Assembly: GCF_030717945.1 (NCBI RefSeq)
Contig: NZ_JAVAIM010000001.1
Coordinates: 805,131-869,130, forward strand
Origin: Qipengyuania profundimaris
GTDB taxonomy: Bacteria; Pseudomonadota; Alphaproteobacteria; Sphingomonadales; Sphingomonadaceae
Direction: 5' to 3'
Length of the DNA stretch: 64,000 nucleotides
The first letter of the stretch is position 1; every line of letters begins with the position of its first letter. Under the pieces are notes generated by a model. That model was not told the origin of the DNA. It saw nothing but the letters and a program-made list of their open reading frames with translations, and did no database searches. Made by a program: the position numbers and the translations under genes. Shown one piece after another: positions 21,771-30,710 of the stretch.

Positions 21771-22846
21771 GCCTCGGCCCCCACGCTCGCGAGCACTTTT
21801 TCCGCGAGTTCCTCTGGCGGGCTGGCAGCGGCGACCAGACCCATCTCGGTCACCGCGCGCGGCATGCCCCAGACGGCGCAGGTCTCGGCGTTCTGGGCGT
21901 AGAGCGTGCCGCCTGCCTTCGCGATCGACTGCGCGCCTTCGGTGCCGTCGCGGCCCATGCCGGACAGCAGGACTGCGGCGACCCGCCCGTCGAACGCTTC
22001 GGCGAGGGATTCGAACATCGGGTCGACAGAGGGCATGCAACCGCTCTTCACCGGATGGTAGGCCAGCCCGGTGACGTAGCGCCCGCCCGACTTGCGCACG
22101 ACCATGTGACCGTGGCCTGGTGCGATTATGATGTGGCCGCGCTTCAGCTCTACACCTTCGTCGGCGAGCACGGCAGGACGGCTTGCGGCCAATTCCATCT
22201 GCTTGGCGAACACCGGGATGAAGCTGTCCGGCAGGTGCTGCGTAATCAGGATCGGCAGGTCGAAGTTCTTCGGGATCTTGCGCAGGAACAGGTTCAGCGC
22301 GTGGATGCCGCCGGTCGATGCGCCGATCGCGACCACTTCGGGGCGCTTGCCCGATCTGGCGGGCGACGGGGCGGGGCGCGCTGGCTTGGGCGCTTCCGCA
22401 TCGACGCCGGCGAGTGCGCGGATCTTGCCAAGCAGAGCTTCACGGTAGCTGTCGTTGAAGCCGCCCGGCCGTGGCTTGAGCATGGTGTCGGCTGCGCCCA
22501 GCGACAGAGCCTGGACGGTGTGCTCGGCGCCGTCCGCGGTCAGCGAGGAGATGACGAGGACCTGCGCACCGGGGGCGGCTTGCTGAATTTTCGGAAGCGC
22601 TTCGATCCCGCCCATACCGGGCATTTCGAGATCGAGCATGATCACATCGGTTTCATGCGTGCGCAGTTCGTCGAGCCCGCGTTCGGCCGTATTGGCCGTG
22701 GCGACGATGCAGATGTCCTTTTCCTTCTGGAGCATGCGCGTGAAGACGGTTCGCACGGTCAGCGAATCGTCCACGATCATCACCCGGACCTTGCGACCGA
22801 CCGATGCGGCGGGATCGGCCCTCTCGCTGCGAAGCACTGCGCTCAT
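21761..22846 (-). CDS. cheB: Chemotaxis response regulator methylesterase CheB
   Basis: 361-aa two-domain protein. The receiver domain has the acidic pair D26-D27 and phospho-acceptor D72 (IMLDLEMPGMGG). After a proline/arginine linker (about 150-168) comes the methylesterase domain with catalytic S177 in GASTGG, H204 in TQHLPDS and the Asp of SGMGRDGTEG near 300. It removes methyl groups from, or deamidates, MCPs when phosphorylated by CheA. It lies 11 bp after cheY and overlaps cheR. Confidence 0.96.
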   Translation of the reverse strand: MSAVLRSERADPAASVGRKVRVMIVDDSLTVRTVFTRMLQKEKDICIVATANTAERGLDELRTHETDVIMLDLEMPGMGGIEALPKIQQAAPGAQVLVISSLTADGAEHTVQALSLGAADTMLKPRPGGFNDSYREALLGKIRALAGVDAEAPKPARPAPSPARSGKRPEVVAIGASTGGIHALNLFLRKIPKNFDLPILITQHLPDSFIPVFAKQMELAASRPAVLADEGVELKRGHIIIAPGHGHMVVRKSGGRYVTGLAYHPVKSGCMPSVDPMFESLAEAFDGRVAAVLLSGMGRDGTEGAQSIAKAGGTLYAQNAETCAVWGMPRAVTEMGLVAAASPPEELAEKVLASVGAEAWA

Positions 22847-22857
22847 TGCCGGCCTCC

Positions 22858-23223
22858 TCAGGCCATGCCGACAAGCTGGAGCTTGATCTGCAGGGTCTCG
22901 TGGTCGAACGGCTTCATCACATATTCGTCGGCACCTGCGCTGATCGCCTCGCGGATATGGGCCACGTCGTTTTCGGTGGTGCAGAAAACGACCTTCGGCT
23001 TGTCGCCGCCGTCGCGCTGGCGCAGCTGGGTGATGAATTCGATGCCGGTCATTACCGGCATGTTCCAGTCGAGCAGGACCACGTCCGGCATCGATTCCAT
23101 GCAGCGATCGAGACCTTCCTTGCCGTTCTCGGCTTCCTCGACCTCGAAATCGAGGGTTTCGAGAATATGGCGCGACACCTTGCGGATGACGCGCGAATCA
23201 TCGACGATCAGGCAGGTTTTCAT
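22858..23223 (-). CDS. cheY: Chemotaxis response regulator CheY
   Basis: 121-aa single receiver domain. The acidic pair D8-D9, phospho-acceptor D52 (VLLDWNMP) and the signal-transducing Thr/Lys region (FCTTEND, then MKPF) are all present. Phosphorylated by CheA, it would bind the flagellar switch or another motility output; no flagellar genes are in this window. It sits between cheW and cheB on the same strand. Confidence 0.95.
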   Translation of the reverse strand: MKTCLIVDDSRVIRKVSRHILETLDFEVEEAENGKEGLDRCMESMPDVVLLDWNMPVMTGIEFITQLRQRDGGDKPKVVFCTTENDVAHIREAISAGADEYVMKPFDHETLQIKLQLVGMA

Positions 23224-23279
23224 GTTATTGGACCTCGTGTGTTTCGGGGCCTTGTACCGCCCGAGGGGTAACTATTCGC

Positions 23280-23714
23280 TTAAGCAGCTTCTTCCATCGG
23301 GCCTGCTATGAGCGAGGAAGTGTCGATCAGCAGGGTCGGGCCGCTCTCGGTCTCGACCATGCCGCGGGCGGCGCGCTGCCATCCGGCGCCGAAACCACCG
23401 GGCACGGCCACCGGTTGGCTGAGGGCTTCGCCGACGTCGTAAGCGGCATCGACGAGCAGTGCGTAGAGATGGCCTTCGACCTCGACCACCGCCGCGCGCT
23501 GGTCGTCTTCTGCAACCGTCTTGTCGAGGCCCAGGGCGAGCGAACAGTCGATCACCGTCAACGCCTGGCTGCGCAGGGCCGTGAGACCGAGAATGAAGTC
23601 CGGCGTTCCCGGGATCGGCGTGATTTGCTCGATCTCGATCACGGACTGGACATCGCTCGCCGGGATAGCCGCGTGGCGGCCGGCGACGAGGCACTGGAGC
23701 AGCAGGTCGGTCAT
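23280..23714 (-). CDS. cheW: Chemotaxis coupling protein CheW
   Basis: 144-aa CheW, the adaptor that links MCP signalling tips to the kinase CheA. The sequence shows the beta-rich SH3-like pattern with IPASDVQSVIEI near residue 16 and the ITPIPGTPDFILGLTALRSQ segment (about 33-52), the CheW hallmark. Its ATG overlaps the cheA stop (ATGA), so the two are translationally coupled. cheY follows 56 bp later. Confidence 0.93.
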   Translation of the reverse strand: MTDLLLQCLVAGRHAAIPASDVQSVIEIEQITPIPGTPDFILGLTALRSQALTVIDCSLALGLDKTVAEDDQRAAVVEVEGHLYALLVDAAYDVGEALSQPVAVPGGFGAGWQRAARGMVETESGPTLLIDTSSLIAGPMEEAA

Positions 23715-26128
23715 GCGGTCCTCCCGAGGCGGGCCTGTTTGAGCGCGGCCAGCAGGCCGTCGCGGTCGTAGCGGTAGATGGTACCGCCATCGGCTCCGGC
23801 ATTGTCCGGATCCTGGGTCAGGCGGATGACGCTGCGGGCGCTGGCGGATTGTGCGGGCTGTGCGATTTCGGCCAGCTGGATTTCGACATCGGCATCTTCG
23901 CCGTCATCGGCAGCGATGCGGTATCCGGCCGCCTCGACCAGCGGTTCCAGGATCGTTCTGGCCCAGTCGCTATCGCCCGGAATGCGGCACGACAGCACCT
24001 CGTCCGTTCGGCGCTGGACGCGCTGGCGGGCGAAGAGCGCGTGCCCGTCGAGCACCGGCACCAGCGAGTCGCCGATGAGGGTCACGCCCTCGATCAGGGG
24101 ATCGTCCTGCGAGGGAATGATCTCGCCATCCATATCGGCGGCGTCGAGCACTTCGTTGACCGCATAGACGACTTCGCTTTCGCCATCGGTCAGGCGCAGC
24201 AGGCGGCACCGGTCTTCCGGCAGCTCGCCGAATTCGAGACCGAGCAGCGTAAATACCGATCCGTCGATGACGGCCTGCGCCCGCTGACCCTCGATATCGA
24301 TCGCCTCGCGCGACACGGTGTCGATCCGACGAACCATGTCGAGCCGTACGGCGCGCTTGCGATCGTCGAGCCCGGCAAAGAGCATGATCGGCACAGCCTT
24401 GCGGCCCGTTTCGACGACCTCTTCTTCTACAACCTCGGTCGTGCGGCCCTCCCCCATGTGCAAGCGGTTGGTCGCGATGCTCGGCAAATCGAGCAGCATC
24501 ATCGGGCGGCCATCGTCGAGCAGGGTGGTCCCGGCATAAAGGCGGGTTTCCATTACTGCCGGGGCGATCGGTTTGACGACTACGTCCTCGTGGTCGAACA
24601 CACGGTCGACGGCGAGGGCGAAAACATCGTCGCTGGCGAGACGGATGAGGACCAGCGTCTTGCTGTCCCATTCCGCATCGTCGATCTCGTCGATACCGAG
24701 AATGTCGCCCAGCGCGAGGCACGGGACGCGCTTGTCGCGGAAGGTGACAAGGCGGCGGTCGCCGGCCGTCGCGAATTCGACATTGCTGCTGCTGCCGAAG
24801 ACGATCTCTTCGACATAGCTGCGCGGGATCGCATAGCGCTGGCTGCCGGCGCCGACGGTAAGGGCGGCGATGATGCTGAGCGTGAGCGGCAGCTTGAGAT
24901 GGAAGCTGGCGCCTTCGCCCGGTTTGCTGACAACATCGATGGAGCCGCCGACGCGTTCGATATTGGCGCGCACGACGTCCATGCCGACGCCGCGCCCGGA
25001 GACCGAGCTGACTTCATTGGCAGTCGACAGGCCCGGTTCGAAAATGAGCATATGCTTGCGCCGATCGGACATGCGGTCGACTTCGCTCTGCGAATAGAGC
25101 CCGGCAGCGACGGCCTTGTCTGCGAGACGGCCGGTGTCGATCCCCCGGCCATCGTCGGACACGACCAAGCTGATCTGGTTGCCGGCCTGGCGCGCTGCGA
25201 AGCGGAGCAGGCCGATTTCGCGCTTGCCGTTCTTCAGTCGCTCGCCGGGTCCTTCGATGCCGTGATCGATGGCGTTGCGAATAATGTGGGTCAGCGGATC
25301 GCGGACCATCTCGATCATTTCGCGATCGAGTTCGACCTCTCCGCCCTCGAAATCGACCATGACCTGCTTGCCGAGTTCGTTCGACAGGTCGCGGACAAGA
25401 CGGGGGAGCGAACTGAAGAGGTGCTCCAGCCGCTGCATCCGCATGCGGGTGATCGCCGCGCGGACGTCGGCTAGGATCGTCGAGAGGCGATCGAAGGGTC
25501 CGTCGATGGTCGGTTGTTCCCCGGCCTCGCGCAGGCGACGCGACAGGTCGTTGCGCGCCAGCACCATGTCGGAGACGCCCTTCATCACCTCGTCGAGCAG
25601 GTCGACGGGCAGGCGAATGGAGCGCTGTACGACCTGAGCGCGTGCGGGTTTGGGCGCGGAACTCTCGTTGTCGGAGCCTTCGTCACCGTCGGTTTCGCCC
25701 GCATCCTCGTCGTTCGCCGGTTCGGCTTCCGGCATCACGGCGCTGGCGACGACGATGTCGTCGCTGCCCTGGAGCGCGGCAATCAATTTGTCGTCGCCGC
25801 CTTCGGGGAATTCCTCGCCGGCTTCGATCGCGTCGGTCATCTCGCTGATGCGGTCGATGATGGCGAGCACGGCGGAAACCAGCGCGCTGTCGGCCTCGCG
25901 GCGTCCGGCGCGGCATTCGGACAGCGCGTCTTCGGCAGCGTGGCTCAGTTTCTCGAGCCGCGGAAAATCGAAGAAACCGCAATTTCCCTTTACGGTATGG
26001 ACGAAGCGGAAAATCGTATCGAGCCGCGCGCGGTCGGACGGGTCTGCTTCCCAAGCGACGATTTCCCCGCCGCTGGCTTCCAGCATTTCCCGTGTTTCGG
26101 CGACGAAGTCCGCCAGAAGATCATCCAT
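23711..26128 (-). CDS. cheA: Chemotaxis histidine kinase CheA with extended C-terminus
   Basis: 805-aa kinase. The N-terminal HPt domain carries phospho-acceptor H44 (RFVHTVKGNCGFF). After an acidic linker (about 128-165) come the dimerisation helices, then the ATPase domain with N box HIIRNAIDHG, G1 VVSDDGRGID, F box SGRGVGMDVV and G2 GEGASFHLKLP, then a CheW-like regulatory domain beginning near 420. This CheA is longer than the usual 650-700 residues: a second CheW-like segment (about 575-690) and a degenerate receiver-like end (about 700-790) without an evident phospho-Asp follow. It heads the cluster and overlaps cheW by ATGA. Confidence 0.94.
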   Translation of the reverse strand: MDDLLADFVAETREMLEASGGEIVAWEADPSDRARLDTIFRFVHTVKGNCGFFDFPRLEKLSHAAEDALSECRAGRREADSALVSAVLAIIDRISEMTDAIEAGEEFPEGGDDKLIAALQGSDDIVVASAVMPEAEPANDEDAGETDGDEGSDNESSAPKPARAQVVQRSIRLPVDLLDEVMKGVSDMVLARNDLSRRLREAGEQPTIDGPFDRLSTILADVRAAITRMRMQRLEHLFSSLPRLVRDLSNELGKQVMVDFEGGEVELDREMIEMVRDPLTHIIRNAIDHGIEGPGERLKNGKREIGLLRFAARQAGNQISLVVSDDGRGIDTGRLADKAVAAGLYSQSEVDRMSDRRKHMLIFEPGLSTANEVSSVSGRGVGMDVVRANIERVGGSIDVVSKPGEGASFHLKLPLTLSIIAALTVGAGSQRYAIPRSYVEEIVFGSSSNVEFATAGDRRLVTFRDKRVPCLALGDILGIDEIDDAEWDSKTLVLIRLASDDVFALAVDRVFDHEDVVVKPIAPAVMETRLYAGTTLLDDGRPMMLLDLPSIATNRLHMGEGRTTEVVEEEVVETGRKAVPIMLFAGLDDRKRAVRLDMVRRIDTVSREAIDIEGQRAQAVIDGSVFTLLGLEFGELPEDRCRLLRLTDGESEVVYAVNEVLDAADMDGEIIPSQDDPLIEGVTLIGDSLVPVLDGHALFARQRVQRRTDEVLSCRIPGDSDWARTILEPLVEAAGYRIAADDGEDADVEIQLAEIAQPAQSASARSVIRLTQDPDNAGADGGTIYRYDRDGLLAALKQARLGRTA

Positions 26129-26170
26129 TAAACTGCCCCTGATCCGATCGGAGGCCAGCTATGCAGCAAG

Positions 26171-26178
26171 ATGGTTAA
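26171..26178 (-). promoter_or_regulatory. CtrA-like half-site upstream of cheA
   Basis: TTAACCAT on the minus strand lies 43-50 nt upstream of the cheA start codon, in the gap left by the MATE gene. Part of the motif is the MATE stop codon, so chance cannot be excluded. It is the same half-site as the one upstream of the 447-aa MCP. Confidence 0.25.
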
Positions 26179-27542
26179 CGATTGGTTTGGGGAATTGCGC
26201 TCGATTCCGAACGGTCGCGCAGCACCTGCCAGACGAGGAAAGTCGCCAGTGCGCCCCCGGCGATATTGGCGGCGAGTTCGGCGGCATAAATCGCTTCGGA
26301 GCCCCAGCTTCCGCGCAGCAGCCAGCCGAAGGGGAGCATGACCAGGAAGACACGCGCCGCACTCTGCGCCAGCGCCACGCCTGCGCGATCGACGGCGTTG
26401 AGCGCGCCGTTGGCGACGATGAGCAGGCCGAAGCCGGCATAACCCCAGACCGCAATGGCCAGGTAGCGAGAGAACTCGTCCACAACCGCAGGATCGTCGG
26501 TGAAGAAGCGTGCGAACCAGTCTCCGGTGAAGAAGAGCAGGACTGCGGTGGCGAGGCCGTAGACAATACAGAACAGCGCCGACCACCACATCGCCCTCCG
26601 CGAGCGATCGGGGCGGTTCGCGCCCCAGTTCTGGCCGACGATTGCGCCGATGGAGCCGGACAGCGCCAGCAGCGGGACGGTGGCGAAGCTCTGCAAGCGC
26701 CCGGCAGCTCCGAAGCCCGCCACGGCCGCTTCGCCCTGGCTGGCGAGCAGTGCGGTAAGCACGGACAGGCCGATGGGATTGATTGCATTCGAAAACGCCG
26801 CTGGCCCGGCCACGGAAAGGATCGCCTTGCTCGATTCCCCGACATTGCAGCGGCGGATGGTGGCCGGATTGATCGGCAGTTGCGCGCCCTTGATCAGGTA
26901 AAGCGCGACGAGGATAGCAATGAAGAAACCGGCAATCGTGGCATAGGCTGCGCCCGCGATCCCGAAACCGCCGAAGCCGAAGGCCCCGGTAATCAGGATC
27001 GGGTCGAGCACCCAGTTCGCCGCCGAATAGGTGACCGAAACATAGCTGGTCTTGCGCGCTTCACCCTGACCGCGCAGCACGCCGTTCAGGCCCATCTGCA
27101 ACAGCAGCACCGGCAGGCCCAGCGCATAGGGCTGCATGTACTCGCGGATCAGCGGCAGCAGGTTGTCCGATGCCTGCATCAGCTGGAACAGCGGATCGAG
27201 CAGAGCGAACAGCAAGAGGCCCATGACCACGCCGATTGCCAGCGCGAAGATCGCGCCGAAGTTCGCGCGCCGCTCCGCCCGGTCGCGGTCCCCTTCGCCC
27301 AGCGCGCGGGCGATTACCGAATTGATCCCGACCATCACCCCGACGCCGAGGCTCGAGAGCGCGATGGTGATCGGGAAGATGAAGCTGACGGCAGCAAGCT
27401 CTTGCGCGCCCAATTGCCCGATGAAATAGGCATCGATCAGGCCGACCGACATGATCGCGGCGACGCCGATGATCATCGGCGCAGTCTGGCTGACGAGATG
27501 GCCGCGAATGCTCCCGGTGGTGAGTTTGGCCGTCTCGCTCAT
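26175..27542 (-). CDS. MATE family efflux transporter
   Basis: 455-aa protein with twelve predicted membrane helices, the length and pattern of MATE (NorM/DinF-type) exporters that expel cationic drugs or metabolites in exchange for Na+ or H+. Duplicated halves are apparent, and family motifs such as MVGINSVIARALGEGDRDRAERR near residue 75 and GQNWGANRPDRSRRAMWWSA near 300 are present. It is divergent from the 2Fe-2S gene and ends 46 bp before cheA, with no sign of a link to chemotaxis. The substrate is not evident. Confidence 0.92.
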   Translation of the reverse strand: MSETAKLTTGSIRGHLVSQTAPMIIGVAAIMSVGLIDAYFIGQLGAQELAAVSFIFPITIALSSLGVGVMVGINSVIARALGEGDRDRAERRANFGAIFALAIGVVMGLLLFALLDPLFQLMQASDNLLPLIREYMQPYALGLPVLLLQMGLNGVLRGQGEARKTSYVSVTYSAANWVLDPILITGAFGFGGFGIAGAAYATIAGFFIAILVALYLIKGAQLPINPATIRRCNVGESSKAILSVAGPAAFSNAINPIGLSVLTALLASQGEAAVAGFGAAGRLQSFATVPLLALSGSIGAIVGQNWGANRPDRSRRAMWWSALFCIVYGLATAVLLFFTGDWFARFFTDDPAVVDEFSRYLAIAVWGYAGFGLLIVANGALNAVDRAGVALAQSAARVFLVMLPFGWLLRGSWGSEAIYAAELAANIAGGALATFLVWQVLRDRSESSAIPQTNR

Positions 27543-27669
27543 CGCGGCTCGCCTAGCGGGCGCGTCCGGTATTGCCTAGCGGAGAAATGCGCCGTGCCGC
27601 TTGCCCGCCGATGAGCGCCCGTGCGATAGCGCGGCCGTCCAGTCCACCCGCGAGGCGAAGCGCGCATCC

Positions 27670-28212
27670 ATGACCAGCATGACCGTCAACGGAAGACCAG
27701 TGCGGTTCCGCATGGAGCCCGACACGCCGCTCCTCTGGGCGCTGCGCGATGCGGCCAACCTGACCGGCACCAAATACGGTTGCGGCGAGGGCGATTGCGG
27801 AGCCTGCATGGTGCATGTCGATGGCGAGGCGCTGCGGTCCTGCCTTATCACCATCGGCGAGGCGGAGGGGCGCTTCATCACCACGATCGAGGGGCTGAGC
27901 CGCGACCGCACGCATCCGGTACAGCAGGCGCTGGTGGCCGAGCAGGCGATCCAGTGCGGCTTTTGCACGCCCGGCATCGTCATGGCGGCGAGCGCATTGC
28001 TGGAGAAAAGCGGCTCGCCGTCCGAGGCGGAGATCAAGACCGCAATCCCGAACCTGTGCCGCTGCGGTGTCTACCCGCGCCTCGTCCGCGCCATCGAGCG
28101 GGCCGGACGGGTCGCCCGGAGGCAGGAGCGCATCAGTGCCGCGCCGGTGCCGGGCATCAGCGCCGAGGACGCGGCCCGCGATGTGCCCGCCATCAGCGCG
28201 CCGGAAAACTGA
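27670..28212 (+). CDS. 2Fe-2S subunit of a xanthine oxidase-family dehydrogenase (IorA-like), orphan
   Basis: 180-aa iron-sulfur protein resembling the small subunit of isoquinoline 1-oxidoreductase and aldehyde dehydrogenases. Two cluster-binding domains are visible: a plant-type ferredoxin motif CGEGDCGAC plus a later Cys (RSC), and the helical domain CGFCTPG ... CRCG. It would carry electrons from a molybdopterin subunit to an acceptor. No large molybdopterin-binding subunit lies next to it: the upstream gene is a divergent MATE pump and the downstream gene a convergent receptor. ATG 27670 is used; ATG 27679 is also possible. The tail after residue 155 is Ala/Pro-rich. Confidence 0.88.
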   Translation: MTSMTVNGRPVRFRMEPDTPLLWALRDAANLTGTKYGCGEGDCGACMVHVDGEALRSCLITIGEAEGRFITTIEGLSRDRTHPVQQALVAEQAIQCGFCTPGIVMAASALLEKSGSPSEAEIKTAIPNLCRCGVYPRLVRAIERAGRVARRQERISAAPVPGISAEDAARDVPAISAPEN

Positions 28213-28217
28213 CTCAA

Positions 28218-28254
28218 GGCGACAGACGGGCGACAAAGGCGACACCCTGTCGCC
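28218..28254. repeat. Short GGCGACA repeats ending in a hairpin
   Basis: GGCGACA occurs three times (28218-28224, 28229-28235, 28238-28244) in the 218-bp convergent gap after the 2Fe-2S gene. The third copy pairs with TGTCGCC at 28248-28254 around a 3-nt loop. No T-run follows. It could be a weak transcription stop or a protein-binding array. The rest of the gap (28255-28430) shows nothing clear. Confidence 0.4.
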
Positions 28255-28430
28255 CGGCGAAGGTTGCTACAAGCCACTGAATTATTTCGATTATCATACC
28301 AGAGCGCGGGCGATGCACCGTGGCGTCCCCCGGGGGGCATGGCCACCCTGCGTCGACCGACCATGACAAGAAGCGGCAGCGAGCCTAGCCCGCCGCCGCT
28401 CCTGTAGGAAAGCCGGTATCGGCGCTGGCG

Positions 28431-30527
28431 TCAGAGCTCGAAGCGCACGCCCAGCTTGGCGGTCAGCGGCTTGCCCGGCTGGATGTTGTTGTCGCCATGC
28501 GCGCTCGGATAATAATCCTCGTCGAGCAGGTTCTCGACATTGAGCTGCAGGCTCACCCGGTCGTTCAGCGTGTAGAAAACCGCCGCATCGACGCGGGTAT
28601 AGGACGGCAGGACGACGTCGTTGCTGAAGCTGGCGAACTGGCTCGACTGGTGGACCAGGCCGAGGCCTGCACCGAGCTTGTCGGTAAAGTCGTAGCGGCC
28701 CCAGGCGCCGATCTGGTGTTCCGGCAACTGCTGCAGTTCGGTCCCGATGCCGCCGGAATTGGTCGCCGAGCGGATCTCGCCGTCGAGATAGGTGTAGCCG
28801 ACATTCACATGCAGCTGGTCCGTCAGCGATCCGGCAAGGCTGGCCTCGAAGCCTTGCACGCGCGTTTCGCCCGTCTGCAGCACCAAATTCTGCACCGGAT
28901 CGGTGAAGGCCGTGTCCTTGCGATCAAGCCGAAAGACGGCCGCGGTCACCAGCAGGTCGGCGCGCGGGGCATACTTGACGCCCGCTTCCCAGGTCTCGAA
29001 GCTTTCCGGTTCGAGGTTGATGCTGGTATCGCTCAGCACGGTGAACTGGTCGCCCGATGCGGGGAGGAAGCTTTCCGAATAGCTGGCATAGATCGACAGG
29101 CTGTCCTGCGGCTTCACGATCACGCCCAGGCGCGGGCTGATCTTGTCGTCCTTGCGCGAGCCGAAGAAGTCGTTGCCGATGTCGTAGCTCTCGAGATCGA
29201 ACTCGTCATAGCGTGCGCCGACGATGACCTGCAGCCAGTCGGCCAAGTCGATCTGGTCCTGAATATAGAACGATAGCGTCGACAGCTCGGAGGTCGAGGC
29301 GCGCTGGAAGTCGAGCGTGAAGGGCGGCACGAAGATGGTGTCGGCCAGCGGAACGTCGGTCGGCGCGCCGAAGATCGCCCGGTCGCGATCGGCATCGGTG
29401 TCCTGGCGCGAGAATTCCGCGCCCACCAGAAGCGTGTGGCCGATGCTGCCGGTGTTGCCTTCCCAGACGAGATTGGCCTGACCGATCAGGTTCTCGCGCA
29501 CGGTGCCGCTTTCGTAGCCGCCCAGGCTGACGGTATCCGCGATCCCGTCGCCATCGGTGTCCGACGCGCCCGAGGGCACGATGTTCGAGTAGAACTTGTC
29601 GTAATGCGCATATTGCACGGTGGCATTGGCGCTCAGGCCGCCGTCGAAATCGTGATCGATGCGCGCGCGGGCGATATGCGCTTCGACGTCGCTGTAATTG
29701 TAGTCGGGATCGCCGAAGAAGGTTTCGTCATTGCCGGTCAGCGGACGGCCCTGGAAGGCAGGCACGCCGCGATCGACCACGCGCTGGTCGTCGTCATAGG
29801 TGTAGCTGAGGACCAGTTCGGTCGACGGGCCGAGGCCTACGGTCGCTGTCGGGCTCACCCCGATGAAGCGGCCTTCGTAGACGTCGCGGTGGTTGTCGAA
29901 TTCCTCGTAGGTCGCGTTGAGGCGCAGGGCGAGCGCGTCGCCTGCGGGCAGGCCGATGTCGGAGGCGATGCTGAAGGCGCCGTGCGTGTCGACGCTGGCG
30001 GCCCCGGCGAGGCGCAGGTCGCCGATCTCGGCCTTCTTGCTGACGCGGTTGATCGCACCGCCACCGGCTCCGCGGCCGAAGATCAGCGCATTGGCGCCCT
30101 TGAGTACCTCGACACGCTCCACATTGTAGAGCGGACGGTAATATTGCGCGTCGTCGCGCAACCCGTCGATGAAGAAGTCGGCGGTGGTTTCCTGGCCGCG
30201 GATGAACACCTCATCGCGGTGGCCTTCGCCGGTTTCGAGGCTGACGCCGGGCACGAACCGCAGCGCTTCGTTGAGCGAGGTGGCGTTCTGGTCGTCAAGC
30301 TGGTCGCGGGTGATCGCGGTGACGGCCTGCGGCACATCGATCAGCGGGGTGGGGGTCTTGGTGGCGGTCAGCCCGTCGTCGGTGCCGTAGCCGTCGGCGT
30401 CGCCGGTGACTACGATGTCGCTCGGAAGGTAGTCGCGCTCGGGCTGCTCGTTGGCGAGGGCGGGAGTGGCGGCGAATGCGGTCGCGCTGCCAAGAAGCAG
30501 GGCAGCGCGGGTGGAAACGATCCTCAT
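28431..30527 (-). CDS. TonB-dependent siderophore receptor
   Basis: 698-aa outer-membrane receptor that takes up ferric siderophores with energy from TonB. A signal peptide (to PALA-N, residue 25) precedes the plug domain with LIDVPQAVTAITRDQL, then GVSLETGEGHRDEVFIRGQ and DGLRDDAQYYRPLYNVERVE, characteristic of catecholate/hydroxamate siderophore receptors (Fiu/FhuE type). A 22-strand-type barrel follows and ends in the C-terminal aromatic-rich strand RFEL. Length is normal. Two Fur-box-like sites lie just upstream, so it should be derepressed under iron limitation. No siderophore biosynthesis genes are visible nearby. Confidence 0.94.
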   Translation of the reverse strand: MRIVSTRAALLLGSATAFAATPALANEQPERDYLPSDIVVTGDADGYGTDDGLTATKTPTPLIDVPQAVTAITRDQLDDQNATSLNEALRFVPGVSLETGEGHRDEVFIRGQETTADFFIDGLRDDAQYYRPLYNVERVEVLKGANALIFGRGAGGGAINRVSKKAEIGDLRLAGAASVDTHGAFSIASDIGLPAGDALALRLNATYEEFDNHRDVYEGRFIGVSPTATVGLGPSTELVLSYTYDDDQRVVDRGVPAFQGRPLTGNDETFFGDPDYNYSDVEAHIARARIDHDFDGGLSANATVQYAHYDKFYSNIVPSGASDTDGDGIADTVSLGGYESGTVRENLIGQANLVWEGNTGSIGHTLLVGAEFSRQDTDADRDRAIFGAPTDVPLADTIFVPPFTLDFQRASTSELSTLSFYIQDQIDLADWLQVIVGARYDEFDLESYDIGNDFFGSRKDDKISPRLGVIVKPQDSLSIYASYSESFLPASGDQFTVLSDTSINLEPESFETWEAGVKYAPRADLLVTAAVFRLDRKDTAFTDPVQNLVLQTGETRVQGFEASLAGSLTDQLHVNVGYTYLDGEIRSATNSGGIGTELQQLPEHQIGAWGRYDFTDKLGAGLGLVHQSSQFASFSNDVVLPSYTRVDAAVFYTLNDRVSLQLNVENLLDEDYYPSAHGDNNIQPGKPLTAKLGVRFEL

Positions 30528-30546
30528 AAAGTAGGCTTTCTATTCT

Positions 30547-30597
30547 TGCGAATGATTCTCAATCTGATGAAGGTCCTGCTATTGAGAACAATTCGCA
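30547..30597 (-). promoter_or_regulatory. Pair of inverted Fur-box-like sites
   Basis: TGCGAATGATTCTCAAT at 30547-30563 and, on the opposite strand, TGCGAATTGTTCTCAAT at 30581-30597 differ at two of 17 positions and are separated by 17 bp. The core AATGATTCTCA matches the Fur consensus (GATAATGATTATCATT) well. They start 20 bp before the siderophore-receptor start codon, a position for repression by iron-bound Fur, and also lie upstream of the divergent arsC-like gene. Confidence 0.75.
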
Positions 30598-30710
30598 TTC
30601 GCAACCGCAAAAGCGTTTTCTGCCGATGAAAAAATCGCAAGCGCCGCTTTCACTGATCGCAACAGTCGCTTAAGCGGACCGCGCAAACGCTCGAGCAGGA
30701 GAGGTTAGAG

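Noticed and set aside
23849-27614. Long open frames antisense to cheA and the MATE gene
   Set aside because: Same explanation: third-position GC bias keeps reverse frames open. No motifs, and the sense genes are complete.
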